A DNA stretch of 64,000 nucleotides, from assembly GCA_018398585.1 (NCBI GenBank), contig JAGTTD010000014.1, positions 19,157,387-19,221,386 of the forward strand. The letters are read 5' to 3'. Origin of the DNA: Simmondsia chinensis. Its lineage: Eukaryota; Streptophyta; Magnoliopsida; Caryophyllales; Simmondsiaceae. This document shows, piece by piece, positions 31,048 through 42,290 of the stretch. A program made the position numbers and the translations under genes. Position 1 is the stretch's first letter, and each line of letters opens with the position of its first letter. Under the pieces are notes generated by a model. The model was not told the origin of the DNA. It did no database searches and worked only from the letters and a program-made list of their open reading frames with translations.

Positions 31048-31861
31048 TAAGGGAGGGTAGAGTGAAATAGGGAGAGATATAGTGAGTGTGGAAGGCTGTA
31101 GGGAGTAGCGTAATAGAGTAGAGTGTAGTGTAAAGAGTAGCACTATACCCCAAAGTACTAGATCCTAGGGGCCCTAAGCGACTAAACGAACACCCGTACT
31201 ACGAGTACACAAACGAGCCTGCCACAGTTTACTGATGCAGAATGCGCATGCACAGCTATATTAGTTAATCCTGTAGTATTCCTCCACTAAGCTCAAACTA
31301 GGGCCGTGAAAAGTAATAATCTCACTAACTAGTAAAAAGATAAAAATATGGATTCAAAAGTCTGATCCAGCAATAATCTCATCTCATAAACATTTTAATC
31401 ATCAAAGTACATCTCTGAACTGGTCTATAATAAGGGTCACAAACAATCTTATACTCATTTATGCCTTTAATAGTGTAGCTAATTTATGCCAAATTAAGCT
31501 TAAAGGACAAACAAAGTTGACTCTCATCTGCCATCCCTAAACCCAAACCTTGCGTTGCCCTCAATGGAAATCAACGAAAGTAAATGCAGGCAAGGAAAGG
31601 AAAGAGACGACCTACAGTATAGCATATTTAGCTATGCATGGCAAGCAAATCGAAAAAGGGAAGACAGAAATAACAAGCTGCAATCAAAGACATAGAAGAC
31701 AGAATACTAAATGGACTTGTTAGCAGTGTTAGAAATAGGGATTAGACAAATGTTTAGTAAAAGAGCAACAAAGTTAGCATGGTAGGGATAATAAAAGGAC
31801 CTACAATTGAGAGTGCTCATGTTGTAAAAAATTAAAACAAAATTAAAAGTGGGCTGGGTTG

Positions 31862-32745
31862 CCTCCCAAGAGCGCTAAGTTTAACATCTTCAGCCAGATG
31901 TAGTTTAGAGCACAATGTCAACCAAAATTCGAGGTAGCGTCTGCCATAGAATTAAAGTTGACCCAGTAGGGATGATCCCCAAACCCAACAGCGTTTCTAG
32001 ACCCGTGACTAGCAAGGAGGAAAACATTACCAGCATCAGGGTCGCAAATCTCTATCCTACCAGGTGTAGGTGATGAAGCACAGTTATCGACACAGACAGG
32101 GACACTATTACAATCATTAATTTTAATAGAATCGGGCTTATCCGGCTCTACCAAAGGGTTAGTATCATCAACCTTATAGCATTCCAACTCATCCTCAGTC
32201 TCATGGTGTCGAACAAAGTTCGAGAGCTTCAATTTGACCTTGAGGTTTCCAAAAGACACCACCAAGACTCTCGTCCTACAGTAAATCACAGCGTCGGCCG
32301 TTGCTAGGAACGGTCGACCTAAAATAATGCAAACGTTGTGCTTTTGTCGAGGTGTAGAGTCTATATCTAAGACAAGACTATAAAAAAAGAAGACAAACTT
32401 GTCAACCTTGACAAGTACATTTTTCACTACTCCATGAGGTATCCGCTCTGTCTTATCAGCCAACTGAAGTGTAACATTAGTTGGCTTCAGGTGTCCTATT
32501 CCTAGTTCCTGAAAAATAGAGTAAGGAATAAGGTTTACACTCGCTCCTAGATTTAGCAAGGCTCTACTAGTATATCGCTCTCCTAAGACACATGGAACTG
32601 TAAAAGCCCCAAGGTCTCGAACCTTGGGTGGGGCACCCGATACTACAATGCCACTCACCTTCTCGGTGAGCCGGACCCTCTTTGGGATATGCACTTGGGC
32701 GCACTTCTTTTTGGTGCAAAGGTCCTTGAGGAACTTGGCACACAT
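31862..32745 (-). pseudogene. Element C aspartic protease and pol-end signature
   Basis: A 275-codon open frame (32745 to 31918). IPKRVRLTEKVSGIV, a linker VRDLGAFTVPCVLGE, then ALLNLGASVNLIPYSIFQELGI, PHGVVKNVLVKVDKFVF and IILGRPFLATADAVI: a retropepsin as in Athila elements. The active-site Asp (D-L-G-A) is Asn here, a GAT to AAT change, so it is probably inactive. Past the stop, minus-strand sequence reads NLALLGRQPSPL near 31870, the signature that in complete elements follows integrase. No RT lies between. Confidence 0.88.
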
Positions 32746-33991
32746 AGAGATGTGTTTAGTAGCTTAGATTAATGGTAAGTTGGTCTTCACATCCTTAAAA
32801 CAGCTCTATGGACTCAGTTCTCTTTTGGTCATCCTTCTTCTTTGGTTCTCTAAGGGCCGAAGGAAAAGGGACAGTAGCTTCAACAAACCTACCTTGTGGG
32901 CCCTCCCTGTCAGCAGTGGGGGAGGGGCCCGTGCTCTCCTTCTCCACCTCGACCTCCTCATCTTGAAGGTTCCCCTCCCCAGAGACTGACACAACCCAAA
33001 CTTGCTTGTGAGGAGGCAAGTTTCGAATAGAGCTAATTGACCCTGCTAGAAGTGTGAGAGGTTGGGAGGATAACCTCTATTCCTCTCGCCTATGAAGTGC
33101 TTGGGCCAATTATCCTATCTGGTCTTCTAATCTAGCTATAGACTGAGAGTAAGACCGAACCAGTTGTGTGGTGTCCTCCATAAAGTAGAGTATACGCTCC
33201 TGAAATTGTGAAGTATATCCTGGAGGTGGGGAAGGAGGGTTATCATGGGTAACATTGGAGTGAGGTTGAGTATCATACATGCACCCTCCCTGTAGAATGG
33301 GAGGGTGAGCATTCCCTGCAAAGCCGGGATATTATTGTCTCGCGGGTTGATTATGATTGGCGTTCTGCTGCCACGAGAAGTTTGGATCATCGCGCCATCC
33401 GCGATTGTAGGTGTTGGCGAACGGATTGCTATTTTCTGAATATCTTTGAGTTGAATGAACCTGTTCCTGTACATATTAGAGAAATTGTGAAGGATATAAA
33501 CAATTAAGCGCAGAATGGCCCTCACCCGAACAAATGCTACACGGAGTAGTACCACTCAATAACTCAGCTGCGTAGCCTGCACGCACATTAATAGGATTCA
33601 CATGCAAGTTCATAAGCTAATTCATCTTCTTACTAAGGGCGTCCAGTTGAAGGTTAATGTCATCGGAAGGTGCTACCTCGTAGACACCATGTGTGGCCCC
33701 TTTAACCACCTTCACAGAAGAGGCTTGGTCAAGAGAGTTTTCGCTGAGGCGCTAAAATAGCGTCCACGCCTCATCCTCATCTTGTTGGCTAAATGCTCCC
33801 CTGTGTGAAGCATTAACCATTTTCTCCATGAGACCATCATATAAGCTCTGCACAAGAGCCCACTTGGGTGACTCGTGGTGGGGACAGCTTCTAAGGAGCT
33901 CCCTAAATCTGTCTCAACTCTCATAGAATTGTTCTTGATCCTTTTGATCAAAACTGCTGGTTGCACTTGTAATAGCCATAGTTTTGGCTTT
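32746..33991 (-). pseudogene. Element C gag, C-terminal part
   Basis: Reads from the solo LTR junction: KAKTMAITSATSSFDQKDQEQFYE, then RELLRSCPHHESPKWALVQSLYDGL, VNASHRGAFSQQDEDEAW, a zinc-knuckle-like remnant (GHSALNCLYP), NPFANTYNRGWRDDPNFSWQQN, and an acidic and Pro-rich linker to protease. The last motifs are classic for Athila-type gag. Several stops and frameshifts (for example near 33110, 33480, 33760). Confidence 0.85.
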
Positions 33992-33996
33992 AGGAT

Positions 33997-36029
33997 TGAT
34001 GAGTCTAAATTAGTATATAATTTTTTTATATTATTTTAATATATTTTTAAATATTTTACATCAAATTTTTATTGCTTTTGCTCGATTTTGCTCTTTTTTG
34101 CTCATATTGCCATTTTCTTGCAAAAACACTCGTTTTATGCTAAATCTTGCTGGGTTTTATCATTAACATCAACAAGTAAAAGCAAGATACACCAAACCAA
34201 AGCAAAAAATGGGCAAAATGTAATAATTAACATGGCTAAAGCAAGAACACAACAAGTTCATGCACAATACAATTCAACTTGCAAAAATGGGTAACAAAAT
34301 GCACAAATCATGTGCAAGGATTAATTAAAACAATGCATTAACATGTCAGAGTTGATGTAAAATCTGAATTTAGGTGGGTCTGAGATCAAAAATTTGAAGA
34401 AAATTAGCAAAGAATAGCAAGAACAAAGAAATGCACCAAGCTCAACTAATCCATTTCAACTTGCAATTTTTGGTGGCAAAATGGACAAATAACAAGAAAG
34501 AACTTCTTGAACACTTCATTAACATGTTCAAGTTGATGTTAAAGCTGATTTTGGGTGGTGCAAAGCAATAAAAAAAGGAAAAAAAAATCAAGTAGAACAG
34601 CCATTGCAGAATCTGGGCGGCAAGGGTGCAGGTGGTGGTGCAATCAGCTTCAACTTGCATTTTAGGAGCAAAAACTCAATACTTTTTACCCAAATTCATT
34701 TTAAAAACATACTTTAGAAAAGTATTAACTCATCATTTGCAAGTTTTGGGCGTGAAATTCAGAAAAAATGAAAAAACAAATAGATGAACAGGCAACACTA
34801 CTGCAGCTGCAGAAAAATTGACAGATTTTGCACAACTTGCATACTTTCTCCACTTTGGGCGGCTATATTATGCAATATTTTAGCTCAAATTCATTGTATG
34901 CACCTTATAATACATGCACGTGATTATTTTAAGCATAATTTGGGCGGTGGAATGTAAAAAAATATTGAAGAAAAAGGAGGGAGAACATGGCTTCAGCACT
35001 AGCTGCAGCTGCTGCAAATTTCAGCGAATGAGGATGAAGTTTGAAGATCTTTTTACAATTTTTTTTATCCGAGCATGACTACTATAAATAGTGGATGGTG
35101 TGGGGGTGTTTAAACATCAGATTTCAAACTAAAAATCACAAGAGTTGAATAAGAAAAGAGAGAAAAACCGTGAGAAAGAGGAAAGGAGAAGGAAGGAAGA
35201 AAGTTTAGTTTGTATTTTTGTATTTTTAGTTCTTTCCATAATTTTTTTCTTTCATAAGTTTATGAATTTTGTGTTTATAACATTTAATATTAAGTTTATC
35301 ATGAACTAATTTTGTTATTCTAAGGCCACGATGTAGCCTAAGTTGTAATATACGCTTACTTCTAATTTAAAGTATTCAATGTTTATGTTATTGCGTTGTT
35401 AAAGTATTTATCATTGTTCTTCATGAGTTTTAAATGCTTGATGACCATTTAATCCCTATAATGATTCATAATGAGTTTAAGAGGAGACTTATGATGTTTT
35501 CTGAGGTGATAAGCACCACAAATTGGGCGAATGCTCGAGAGAGATTAACGCGATTTGTGTGGTTTTCAAAAAAGAAAATCATAGAGCTTTAAAAACTCTT
35601 TTCTTATTTAAATTCATACACGAGAGTGATGGGTTAATATGTTGAAGAGTATGCTAAATGTTGCGAGAGAGAGAATATTTAGTAAATTAGGATTTTCAAC
35701 CATCAACACAAAGCAACAACTTGAATATTGAGAATAGAAAAGGCTCATTGATGCAACTAAGGTGAAATCGGATACCTTTGACTTTATAAACTGATAAAAA
35801 CCAACAAAAAATTAGCACATTCTAATTTCGTTTTAACTTTTATTTCTTTTTAATTGATTTTGCTTTATTTCATATCAAAGTCCCATATTTTTCGGCCTTT
35901 CAAATAGTATTGAAGCTTCTAATTTTGGTATTCACTCAATACAATCCCCGTGGGAACGATACTCTACTCACTTCTTTAGTACTTGGCACGACTAGTGCAC
36001 TTGCTAACTCATACGCAAAGTCTGCATCA
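33997..36029 (+). mobile_element. Solo LTR (2033 bp) of element A's family
   Basis: Starts TGATGAGTCTAAATTAG and ends AAAGTCTGCATCA, with AGGAT at 33992-33996 and 36030-36034. Follows A's LTR (15534-16928) along its length but is about 640 bp longer, through extra copies of a AACTTG-rich segment between about 34220 and 34990. No internal region is present, so it arose by LTR-LTR recombination. It splits C's gag; with it removed the frame reads KFYP-KAKT without a gap. Confidence 0.93.
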
Positions 36030-36034
36030 AGGAT

Positions 36035-36401
36035 AAAACTTGACAATGAACTTTTGCTGGAGGTCGGCTCAAGTGGTGATTTCACATCTCGGAAGAGACT
36101 GAAACAACCTTTTGGCTACATCCTTTAACTATAATGGAAAAAGATGTAGACGAACAGCATCAGTTGAAACACCTTGATGATAACAAGTTTCGCAAATTCC
36201 TATAAATGCACCAAGGTGCTCATATGGGCTCTCTATCGGCTTCCCATAGAGAGTGGGAAGCATGTTGATGATCTCAGGCTTAATTTCAAAGTTTGCGTTA
36301 CCCACTGTGGGTAACATAACTCCGGCGGGTGCGACGCATGTGTGGAGAATGAAGTGGTCCCCAAGCGTACGTGATGCAAAGTTAGCCATTCTAAAAAACA
36401 T
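36035..36401 (-). pseudogene. Element C gag, N-terminal part
   Basis: ATG at 36401 (or the next Met, MANFASRTLG). ANFEIKPEIINMLPTLYGKPIESPYEHLGAFIGICETC and GVSTDAVRLHLFPL are the plant gag N-terminal and core signatures. After a stop at 36129 it continues DVAKRLFQSLPRCEITT.ADLQQKFIVKFYP up to the solo LTR. Capsid role by family. Confidence 0.9.
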
Positions 36402-36697
36402 AACTAAAATAAATAAATAAATAAATATATAATTAAAAGTAAACGAACAAAGAAAAATAAAACAGAAAAGTAAAGTAATGAAAAAAAAGAAAAATAAGTT
36501 TTTTTTTTTTTTTTGGAAACAAAGAAAAAAATAAAAAATAAAAATAAAAAAATAGTAAAAGAAAATAACTAAAAATAAATGAAAGGAAAAAAAAAAGAAA
36601 AAAAGTAAAGTAAATTTTTTTTTTATTTAGATTTTTTTCTTAAACAAAATAAATAAATAAATAACTTGTTAATTTCAAAATCAACTTAGCTTACCGA
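36402..36697 (-). other. A/T-rich leader of element C
   Basis: Between gag and the primer site: (AAAT)n and A/T homopolymers. No coding. Confidence 0.6.
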
Positions 36698-36716
36698 TTC
36701 CTTGGCAATGGCATCA
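36698..36716 (-). other. Element C primer-binding site, degenerate Asp-tRNA type
   Basis: Minus strand TGATGCCATTGCCAAGGAA, six bases after the LTR end, resembles the TGGCGCCGTTGCCGGGGA site common in Athila/Tat elements, with transitions at several positions. Confidence 0.65.
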
Positions 36717-36722
36717 AAAACT

Positions 36723-37791
36723 TGATGAGTTCTAAATGTTCATTTTAAAACCATCTACTCACAAGCGTATGAGATCGTCGTAGCTAAATCGGGTATACAG
36801 GTCGTATGCACAAGGAATCGGAGTTAAGTTGAAATTTGTTATTAACAAGTGGTTGAAATCGAGTTTTGACTTGGTTTAAACGATTTGTTAACCAAAATAG
36901 CAAAACTGATGATAAACTAAAAGTGTCAATTTAATTGAGGTTAGTTTAGAGAATGAATTCAAGGTAGTATTATTCGTATCCCGTCATTATGTTCTACTAT
37001 GACAATGGTTTAGGAGGCTTAAAGTACAATCACTAAGCCCGGGTTAGTATTTTAATTATGGCTTAGAGTAATGAACTAGTCTAAAGGCATAACCTATCAT
37101 ATCACTCCTACATGTAGCATAGGTGCATAACCTATCATATCACTCCTACATGTAGCATAGGTTATCTCATTAGCACTACTTAATTCCTTTTGTCACTCCT
37201 AACCCAATATTAATTTGTATAAAGATTTTGTTTAGGGTTGGGTACAACCTCAACCCTAACCACGCATGAAAACCAGTTACGTTATGGTCGAGGCTATAAG
37301 CTTATAGACTAATGCTAATAATTTGAAAATCTTAATATGGCTACAAGCTCACACAAAGAAAACCAAACAATGATCATAAATTCCCTATAGGGGTGTGTAT
37401 ATAATATAACAAAACCATTGTTTACTATAAAATATAAATCTGAGATACGGACGACTACCAATCCTTCATCCCTAAACTAAAAATCTACTCCACTATAGGA
37501 GTTCCAAACATCATGAAATCCAAGAAAGAAAACAACAATGATAAAACTAAGGATTTGAAGACTCTCCCAACTAATGTTGACGTTGATCCTTGCTTCGATT
37601 CCCCTAGCACTCCGATCACTTGCGCTTCGGCGTTTGAGAACCCTTTGGATCTCGTAGCGGCTACAGGAAGAAGAGGATGAGAGGAGACGTGGCAAAAGGA
37701 TCCCTAAAATAATTAGGTATCCGATATTTAAAGCTGCTGGATCATGTGCATGTTGCACGGTGGCATGCGGCCCCTTTGCTCCTCTTGTCAA

Positions 37792-37829
<38 letters not shown>

Positions 37830-38151
37830 CATTTTATATAATATATAATATAATGTAAAAATATAGTATAATATACAATATTATAAAATATATATATATA
37901 TTAACTATCTACGAAACCTATTTGGGCTACCGAATTACAATCCGATTGGTGATTAATTTCTACATGTGGTTAGGTTTCTCAAAGTAGTCTTCAATTATGC
38001 CTCGATTACTTTTGATTCTGCCACTTTTCAACCTTTGTTTGTTCCGTTGTACTCTAAGCCAAAATATACCTGGATTACAACAGAGCACACATATAAAAGC
38101 CAAATATATTGTGGGAATGAAGAATAAAATATGTAAATATAAGGCAAATCT
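36723..38151 (-). repeat. C 5' LTR (about 1430 bp)
   Basis: Partner of 26373-29776 without the 1.9-kb block. On the minus strand it ends CTCATCA before the primer site. It includes a TA microsatellite (37793-37827) and a duplicated GCATAACCTATCATATCACTCCTACATGTAGCATAGG stretch around 37090-37160. Antisense to C it keeps a 55-codon frame (MKSKKENNNDKTKD start, 37513) that matches the 64-codon frame at 27125 in the other LTR. Confidence 0.85.
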
Positions 38152-38355
38152 GTACCCATTTTCTTTTTTTTTTTCAATTTGATTTTATTTTTTTCTTGTA
38201 AAAATAAAAAAGGAGTTTTCTAAAATTTTTATGCAAATTTTACGACTCTGGAGGAGATTAATTGTAACCAAATCCGACTTTAAAAAAACCCATTTTTTTT
38301 TAAAGACTTCATCATTGGGCGAAATCAAATTTTTTTTTTGTTTTTTGAATTTTTC
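38152..38355. other. AT-rich sequence, nothing recognised
   Basis: T and A homopolymers and no coding frame. It may be 3' sequence of D separated from 26372 by C. Confidence 0.4.
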
Positions 38356-38735
38356 TTAACTCCCGCATGTAGGATCATTTAGATCCATCGTGGGTTAGAA
38401 TTTACTACCCTTTCGGGCCACCCCCACATAGGATTTTTCAATTTACCGTGGGTTTAAATTTATTTCCCTTTCGGGCCACCCCCATGTAGGATTTTTAATC
38501 CACCGTGGGTTAAAATTTATTACCCTTTTGGGCCACCCACATGTAGGAATTTTCAGTCCATTGTGGGCTAAAGTTTATTACCCTTTCGGGCCACCCCCAC
38601 GTAGGGTTTTTCAATCTATTGTGGGTTAAACACTCCCACATAAGATTTTTAAATCCACCGTGTATTAAAATTTATTACCCTTTCAGGCCATCCCCGCGTA
38701 GGATTTTTGAATCCATCGTGGGTTAAAACTTTTAA
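38356..38735. repeat. Minisatellite, about 60-bp unit, 6-7 copies
   Basis: Unit close to CCCACGTAGGATTTTT, CAATCCACCGTGGGTTAAA and ATTTATTACCCTTTCGGGCCAC. Copies are drifted and one is shortened. Each contains CCCACGTAGG and CCGTGGG, partly complementary arms. Confidence 0.9.
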
Positions 38736-40238
38736 GGTTTAAAGAGACATAAAAACCAAAGAGTTTTATTTTTTTTTTTTTGAATCCTATCGAAGAGAAA
38801 AATCAGTCTTTCTTTTTTTGAAGGATTGGTTTGAAAGCGGGTAGATAATTTGAAATTAGGAGTAAATAATAAAATAAAAAATAGAGAATAAAAGACAGAT
38901 TGTTATAATGAAAATTGGAATAAATTGTATCAATGATTGAAAATTTTCTCTTTAAGAAATTGATACAAATCCAAAAAAGTATTTGTTTTTTAAATTTAAC
39001 TCTCTCTCTCTCTCTCTCTCTGTCTTCTCACCTTCGTGTTTCTCCATTTGTTGTTTTTCTTCTCCTCCTCCTCCTCACTCTCTCGTTTTTTTTTATCCTT
39101 TTGTTTGCTGATTTTTTTATTCTTTTTTTTTATCCCTTTGATTTTTTTGTCTTTTTCCTCTTGAATTGCTTTTTATTCCTCCTCCCTTCTTCTTCTTCCT
39201 GCTTCCTCTTTTCCCTCTCTCTCCCACTTTTTTTTTTTTTTCCTTTTTCTCTAAAATGTTTTTTTTTCTCCCTCTTTTTTTCTTTTGATTTCCTCCTTAT
39301 ATAACAATGCCAAAACAGTCAATTTCAGATCCCATAATGCAAATTTAGGGGGGGGGGTTAAGGAGATGAATGTTTAGTAACCCCAATGTATGGCTTCTAC
39401 ATTTTTTTTTTTTTTTTTTAGTTTTTGGGTTTTATCCTTTGAGTTTAATTAGGCCCTTGTAAATTTGGGGCCTAAGTATGGGCCTACTTTTCCAAAAGTC
39501 TAATTTAAAACCACTTTGATTTGGATTTTAGGCCCTATAAGCTTGAGCTCATTTTGTATATAGAGGATATACTTAAATTTATATGAGTTCATTTATGAGA
39601 ACTTAAAAAAGTGGCCTATAATATGCAAATTTTTTTTTAATATCAACCATGAGGACTAATAACTAAATTTGTGAAAATTTCATGTTAAACTGTTGCCCCA
39701 TCAAGCATTGTGCCTGTGAATTGTTGAACTCGGACAAGGCTCGGCTTTGTAGTTGAACCTGTTACATATACACGAGTAATTCTATTCAATGGGTGTATTT
39801 GGTTCTCGTGATTGGTGAATGTAACTATCCATGGGTCAAAATAGAAAAATTTTATGGGGGTGGTCGTGAGATTGGTATAGGGTTGTCATCGAAAATACCC
39901 CAAACCTTTTGGGGTTTGGATTTGAATTGGAATTTACTTGGGGGTCGAACTTGGCTTTGCAGCTATTTGGATTTTACTTTGACATACGATGGCTATAGGC
40001 CACGTAACTGATTTGGGATTTTATTGTTTGGGTCGAGTTGAGCTTTCCCAACTTGTTGGCTTACTGCCACCTTGGCATTTTGACAAGGGGGAAAAGGAAA
40101 ATTTATATGTATTTTTTTAATTTTCGAGAGTGGATGTAGTTCATGACTAGACTTCCTACGTACTGTTTTAAGGAATCAAACCTTCCATAGTTCATTACAC
40201 CCCAGCTATCTAGACTTTACCCTTTTTTTTACATTGGA
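38736..40238. other. Low-complexity and repeat-derived sequence right of the minisatellite
   Basis: CT microsatellite at 39001-39022, long T-rich and CT-rich tracts to 39300 (open frames there are homopolymeric), a G run at 39350-39358, then AT-rich sequence with phrases resembling the repeat field at 24640-25500. The inverted-repeat motif copy at 40156-40191 follows D's pol end on the minus strand. Probably D's 3' region; no LTR boundary could be set. Confidence 0.45.
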
Positions 40239-41400
40239 CTAAGCAAAGAATTTCTTCACAAATTTTCCGTTGACACAAGAATATATGGCTTTGCCCTAGG
40301 GATTTGACAGTTCGTAAGCACCCCTCGGATAGACCATTGTGACAATGTATGGTCCCTCCCACTTCAGCTCAAACTTGCCTCGCGCCCTTCTGTTTATAAC
40401 AATCGGTTGCCTGACTGTGAGGACAAAGTCACCAATAGAAAATGAGCAAAATTTCACCCTTCTATTGAATGCACCAGCAACTTGATCTTAACAGACTTCA
40501 AGTCTCTATTGGGCAGCTAATCTGTGCTCGTCCAGGGCTTCAAGCTTGGCTAGCCTAATCTTCACATTCTTGTCTGGGTCAGTGAGCTGAACGGCTACTC
40601 TTAGAGAAGGTAATTGTATCCCCAAAGGAAAAACTGGCTCAGACTCGAACACTAAACTGTAAGGCATGCATCCCGTTGCATTTTGGACTGTAGTTTGGTA
40701 TGCCCACATAGCTTCAGGTAATCGTTCATGCTAGTCCCTTCTTGTTTTCGAGGCCATTTTCTTGAGGATTTTGCAAAGCACCTTATTAAATGCTTCAACT
40801 TTACTATTGGATGAGGGATTATAGCTTGATGAGAAGCTGTGTTTGAACTTGTACTTCTTGATCAATCTGACCACCGGTTGGCTTTTGAAATAAAGAGCAT
40901 TATCGGAGATTATCTACGACGGTGCTCTATAGCCGTAGATCAATTGAACTCGAATGAAACCTGCAACCTCTTTGCCCCCCATGTTTCTTAATGTAACAGC
41001 TTCAGCCCATTTTTAAAAGTAATCAGTCCCTGTAAGTATATATTGATGCTGGCTGGATGACGGAGGCTTAAATGGACCCATGACATCAAGGCTCCACGCG
41101 TCAAAGGGCCAAGACAACACGCTTGGGTGTAGAGGCTTTGGTGGTTGGGGAATAAAATCTCCACAAATTTGACAAGCTTGGTAAGTCTTCGCAAATTGCC
41201 TTGCATCCTGCGCTAGGATTGGCCAATAACAACCTAACCTTTTGACTTTACTAGTGAGCTGTGTTCCAGCTTGGTGAGCACCGCATACGCCCGAATGTGT
41301 TTCTTTGAGAGCAAGGGTGTCCTCTTCTGAAGACAAACACTGTAGTAAGACTCCATCAAAAGACCTCCGATATAAAGTGTAATTTTTCAACACAAATTGA
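40239..41400 (-). pseudogene. Element D integrase
   Basis: Zinc-finger region HSGVCGAHQAG...CQICGD (about 41300-41150), core SLDVMGPFKPP, IISDNALYF and SKVEAFNK with all three acidic residues visible, then MWAYQTTVQNATGCMPYSLVFESEPVFPLGIQLPSLRV and KWEGPYIVTMVYPRGAYEL. Ends VNGKFVKKFFA-stop at 40239. Stops near 41028, 40912 and 40730 and frame changes at 41010 and 40300 break it. The product would insert element DNA in the nucleus. Confidence 0.88.
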
Positions 41401-41456
41401 GGTGCTCGTCTCCTTATCTCCGCCCTCTTCTTCGAATCAGCAGGTAGAATACCGTG

Positions 41457-42290
41457 TCACAAATATTCGATCAAAGTTTCGTTGCTATTGTCAATGGAGA
41501 ATGAGTTTACCATCTCCACTTGGTGTAGACGCTCCACTGCAGGCATTAGCAGGAGACATTCCCCAATAGTGACATGAACTTCTCTTTCATTGGGTGGCGT
41601 TAGTGATGCGGCAAACTTTGCTAAGGCGTCGGCCTTATCGTTCTCAGACCTTGGCACGTGTGATATTTTAACATTATAAAACTGCTCCATTAAATACTTC
41701 GCTCTTCGATATAAAGGCACTAAATTTGCATTTCTAACTTCATATTAACTATTTATTTGTCTGACAATCAGCTGAGAATCGCCAAATGCTTGCAAGTAAT
41801 CAATACGCATTTTAATAGCTATTTCAAGACCGACAATGAGCGCCTCATACTCAGCCACATTATTAGGGAAAAGTTTAATTAAGGAGAAGGAGTTAGGAAT
41901 GAGTCCGCTGAAAGGTGTAACAAGGACAACGCCTGCACCTGCCCCTTTCGATTTGCTGCCCCATCAAAATACAACTACCATGGTATCGTCTCTACATGGA
42001 GTACCTCCTCATCTGGCAAGTCATCTGGCAATTGTTCATCATCAGAAACCGCGTGTGCTGCCAAGAAGTCAGCTATAGCTTGTCCTTTTACAGCCTTTTG
42101 TGGCATAAACTTAATGTCAAATGGGGCCAATAACATTGCCCACTTAGCTAAACGCCCTAACAACACTATTTTAAATAAGATATACTTCAGCGGGTCAACC
42201 ATCGAGATCAAGGTAACTGAATGAGATATGAGATAATGTCCTAATTTCTGCACAGCGAACACCAATGCTAGGCAATTCTTTTCAATGGAT
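41457..42290 (-). pseudogene. Element D RNase H end and second RNase H-like domain
   Basis: NYSSIEKNCLALVFAVQKLGHYLISH, LAKWAMLLAPFDIKFMPQKAVKGQAIADFLAAH ends the first domain. The second is decayed (sense phrases for YFDGAANGKGAGAG-like and NNVAEYEALIVGLEIAIK around 41950-41800), then ISHVPRSENDKADALAKFAASLTP. A short frame at 41457-41720 ends before integrase. Stops at several points. Confidence 0.78.

Larger units (their letters stand above)
29777..31860 (-). other. Element C 3' untranslated region
   Basis: Non-coding. On the minus strand a CATTGAGGGCAACGCAAGG...GGGTTTAGGGATGG tract (about 31570-31530) and CTTGAGGACAAGCAAGGAGTGGGTTTAGGGATG (29810-29778) are polypurine-like; the second abuts the 3' LTR. 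Holds two diverged 110-bp repeats, a SINE, a G run (30936-30954) and a GA microsatellite (31005-31045). Confidence 0.7.
26373..38151 (-). mobile_element. C: Athila-like gag-protease-only LTR element
   Basis: Minus-strand element. 5' LTR is 36723-38151, a degenerate Asp-tRNA-like primer site sits at 36698-36716, gag starts at 36401, protease is at 32745-31918, an LLGRQP signature lies near 31870, polypurine-like tracts are at about 31555 and 29790, and the 3' LTR is 29776-26373. RT, RNase H and integrase are absent and there is no space for them. Contains a solo LTR in gag, a SINE and a 1.9-kb block in its 3' LTR. Flanks TTACT (26368-26372) and GTACC (38152-38156) do not form a convincing duplication. 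Confidence 0.85.

Noticed and set aside
31005..31143. 62-codon minus-strand frame of Leu-Ser repeats
   Set aside because: Translation of the GA microsatellite.
36412..36690. (AAAT)n stretch as a possible matrix-attachment or origin element
   Set aside because: Position between primer site and gag explains it as the leader of element C; AT content alone is not evidence.
26373..38151. C as an autonomous element whose pol was displaced by insertions
   Set aside because: Both insertions were bounded by repeats (AGGAT; 39-bp repeats) and contain no pol of C; protease is directly followed by the pol-end signature.
38933..39304. 123-codon open frame rich in Phe, Leu and Ser
   Set aside because: Arises from CT and T homopolymer tracts; no coding signature.
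41836..42078. 80-codon plus-strand frame
   Set aside because: Shadow of D's minus-strand RNase H region.
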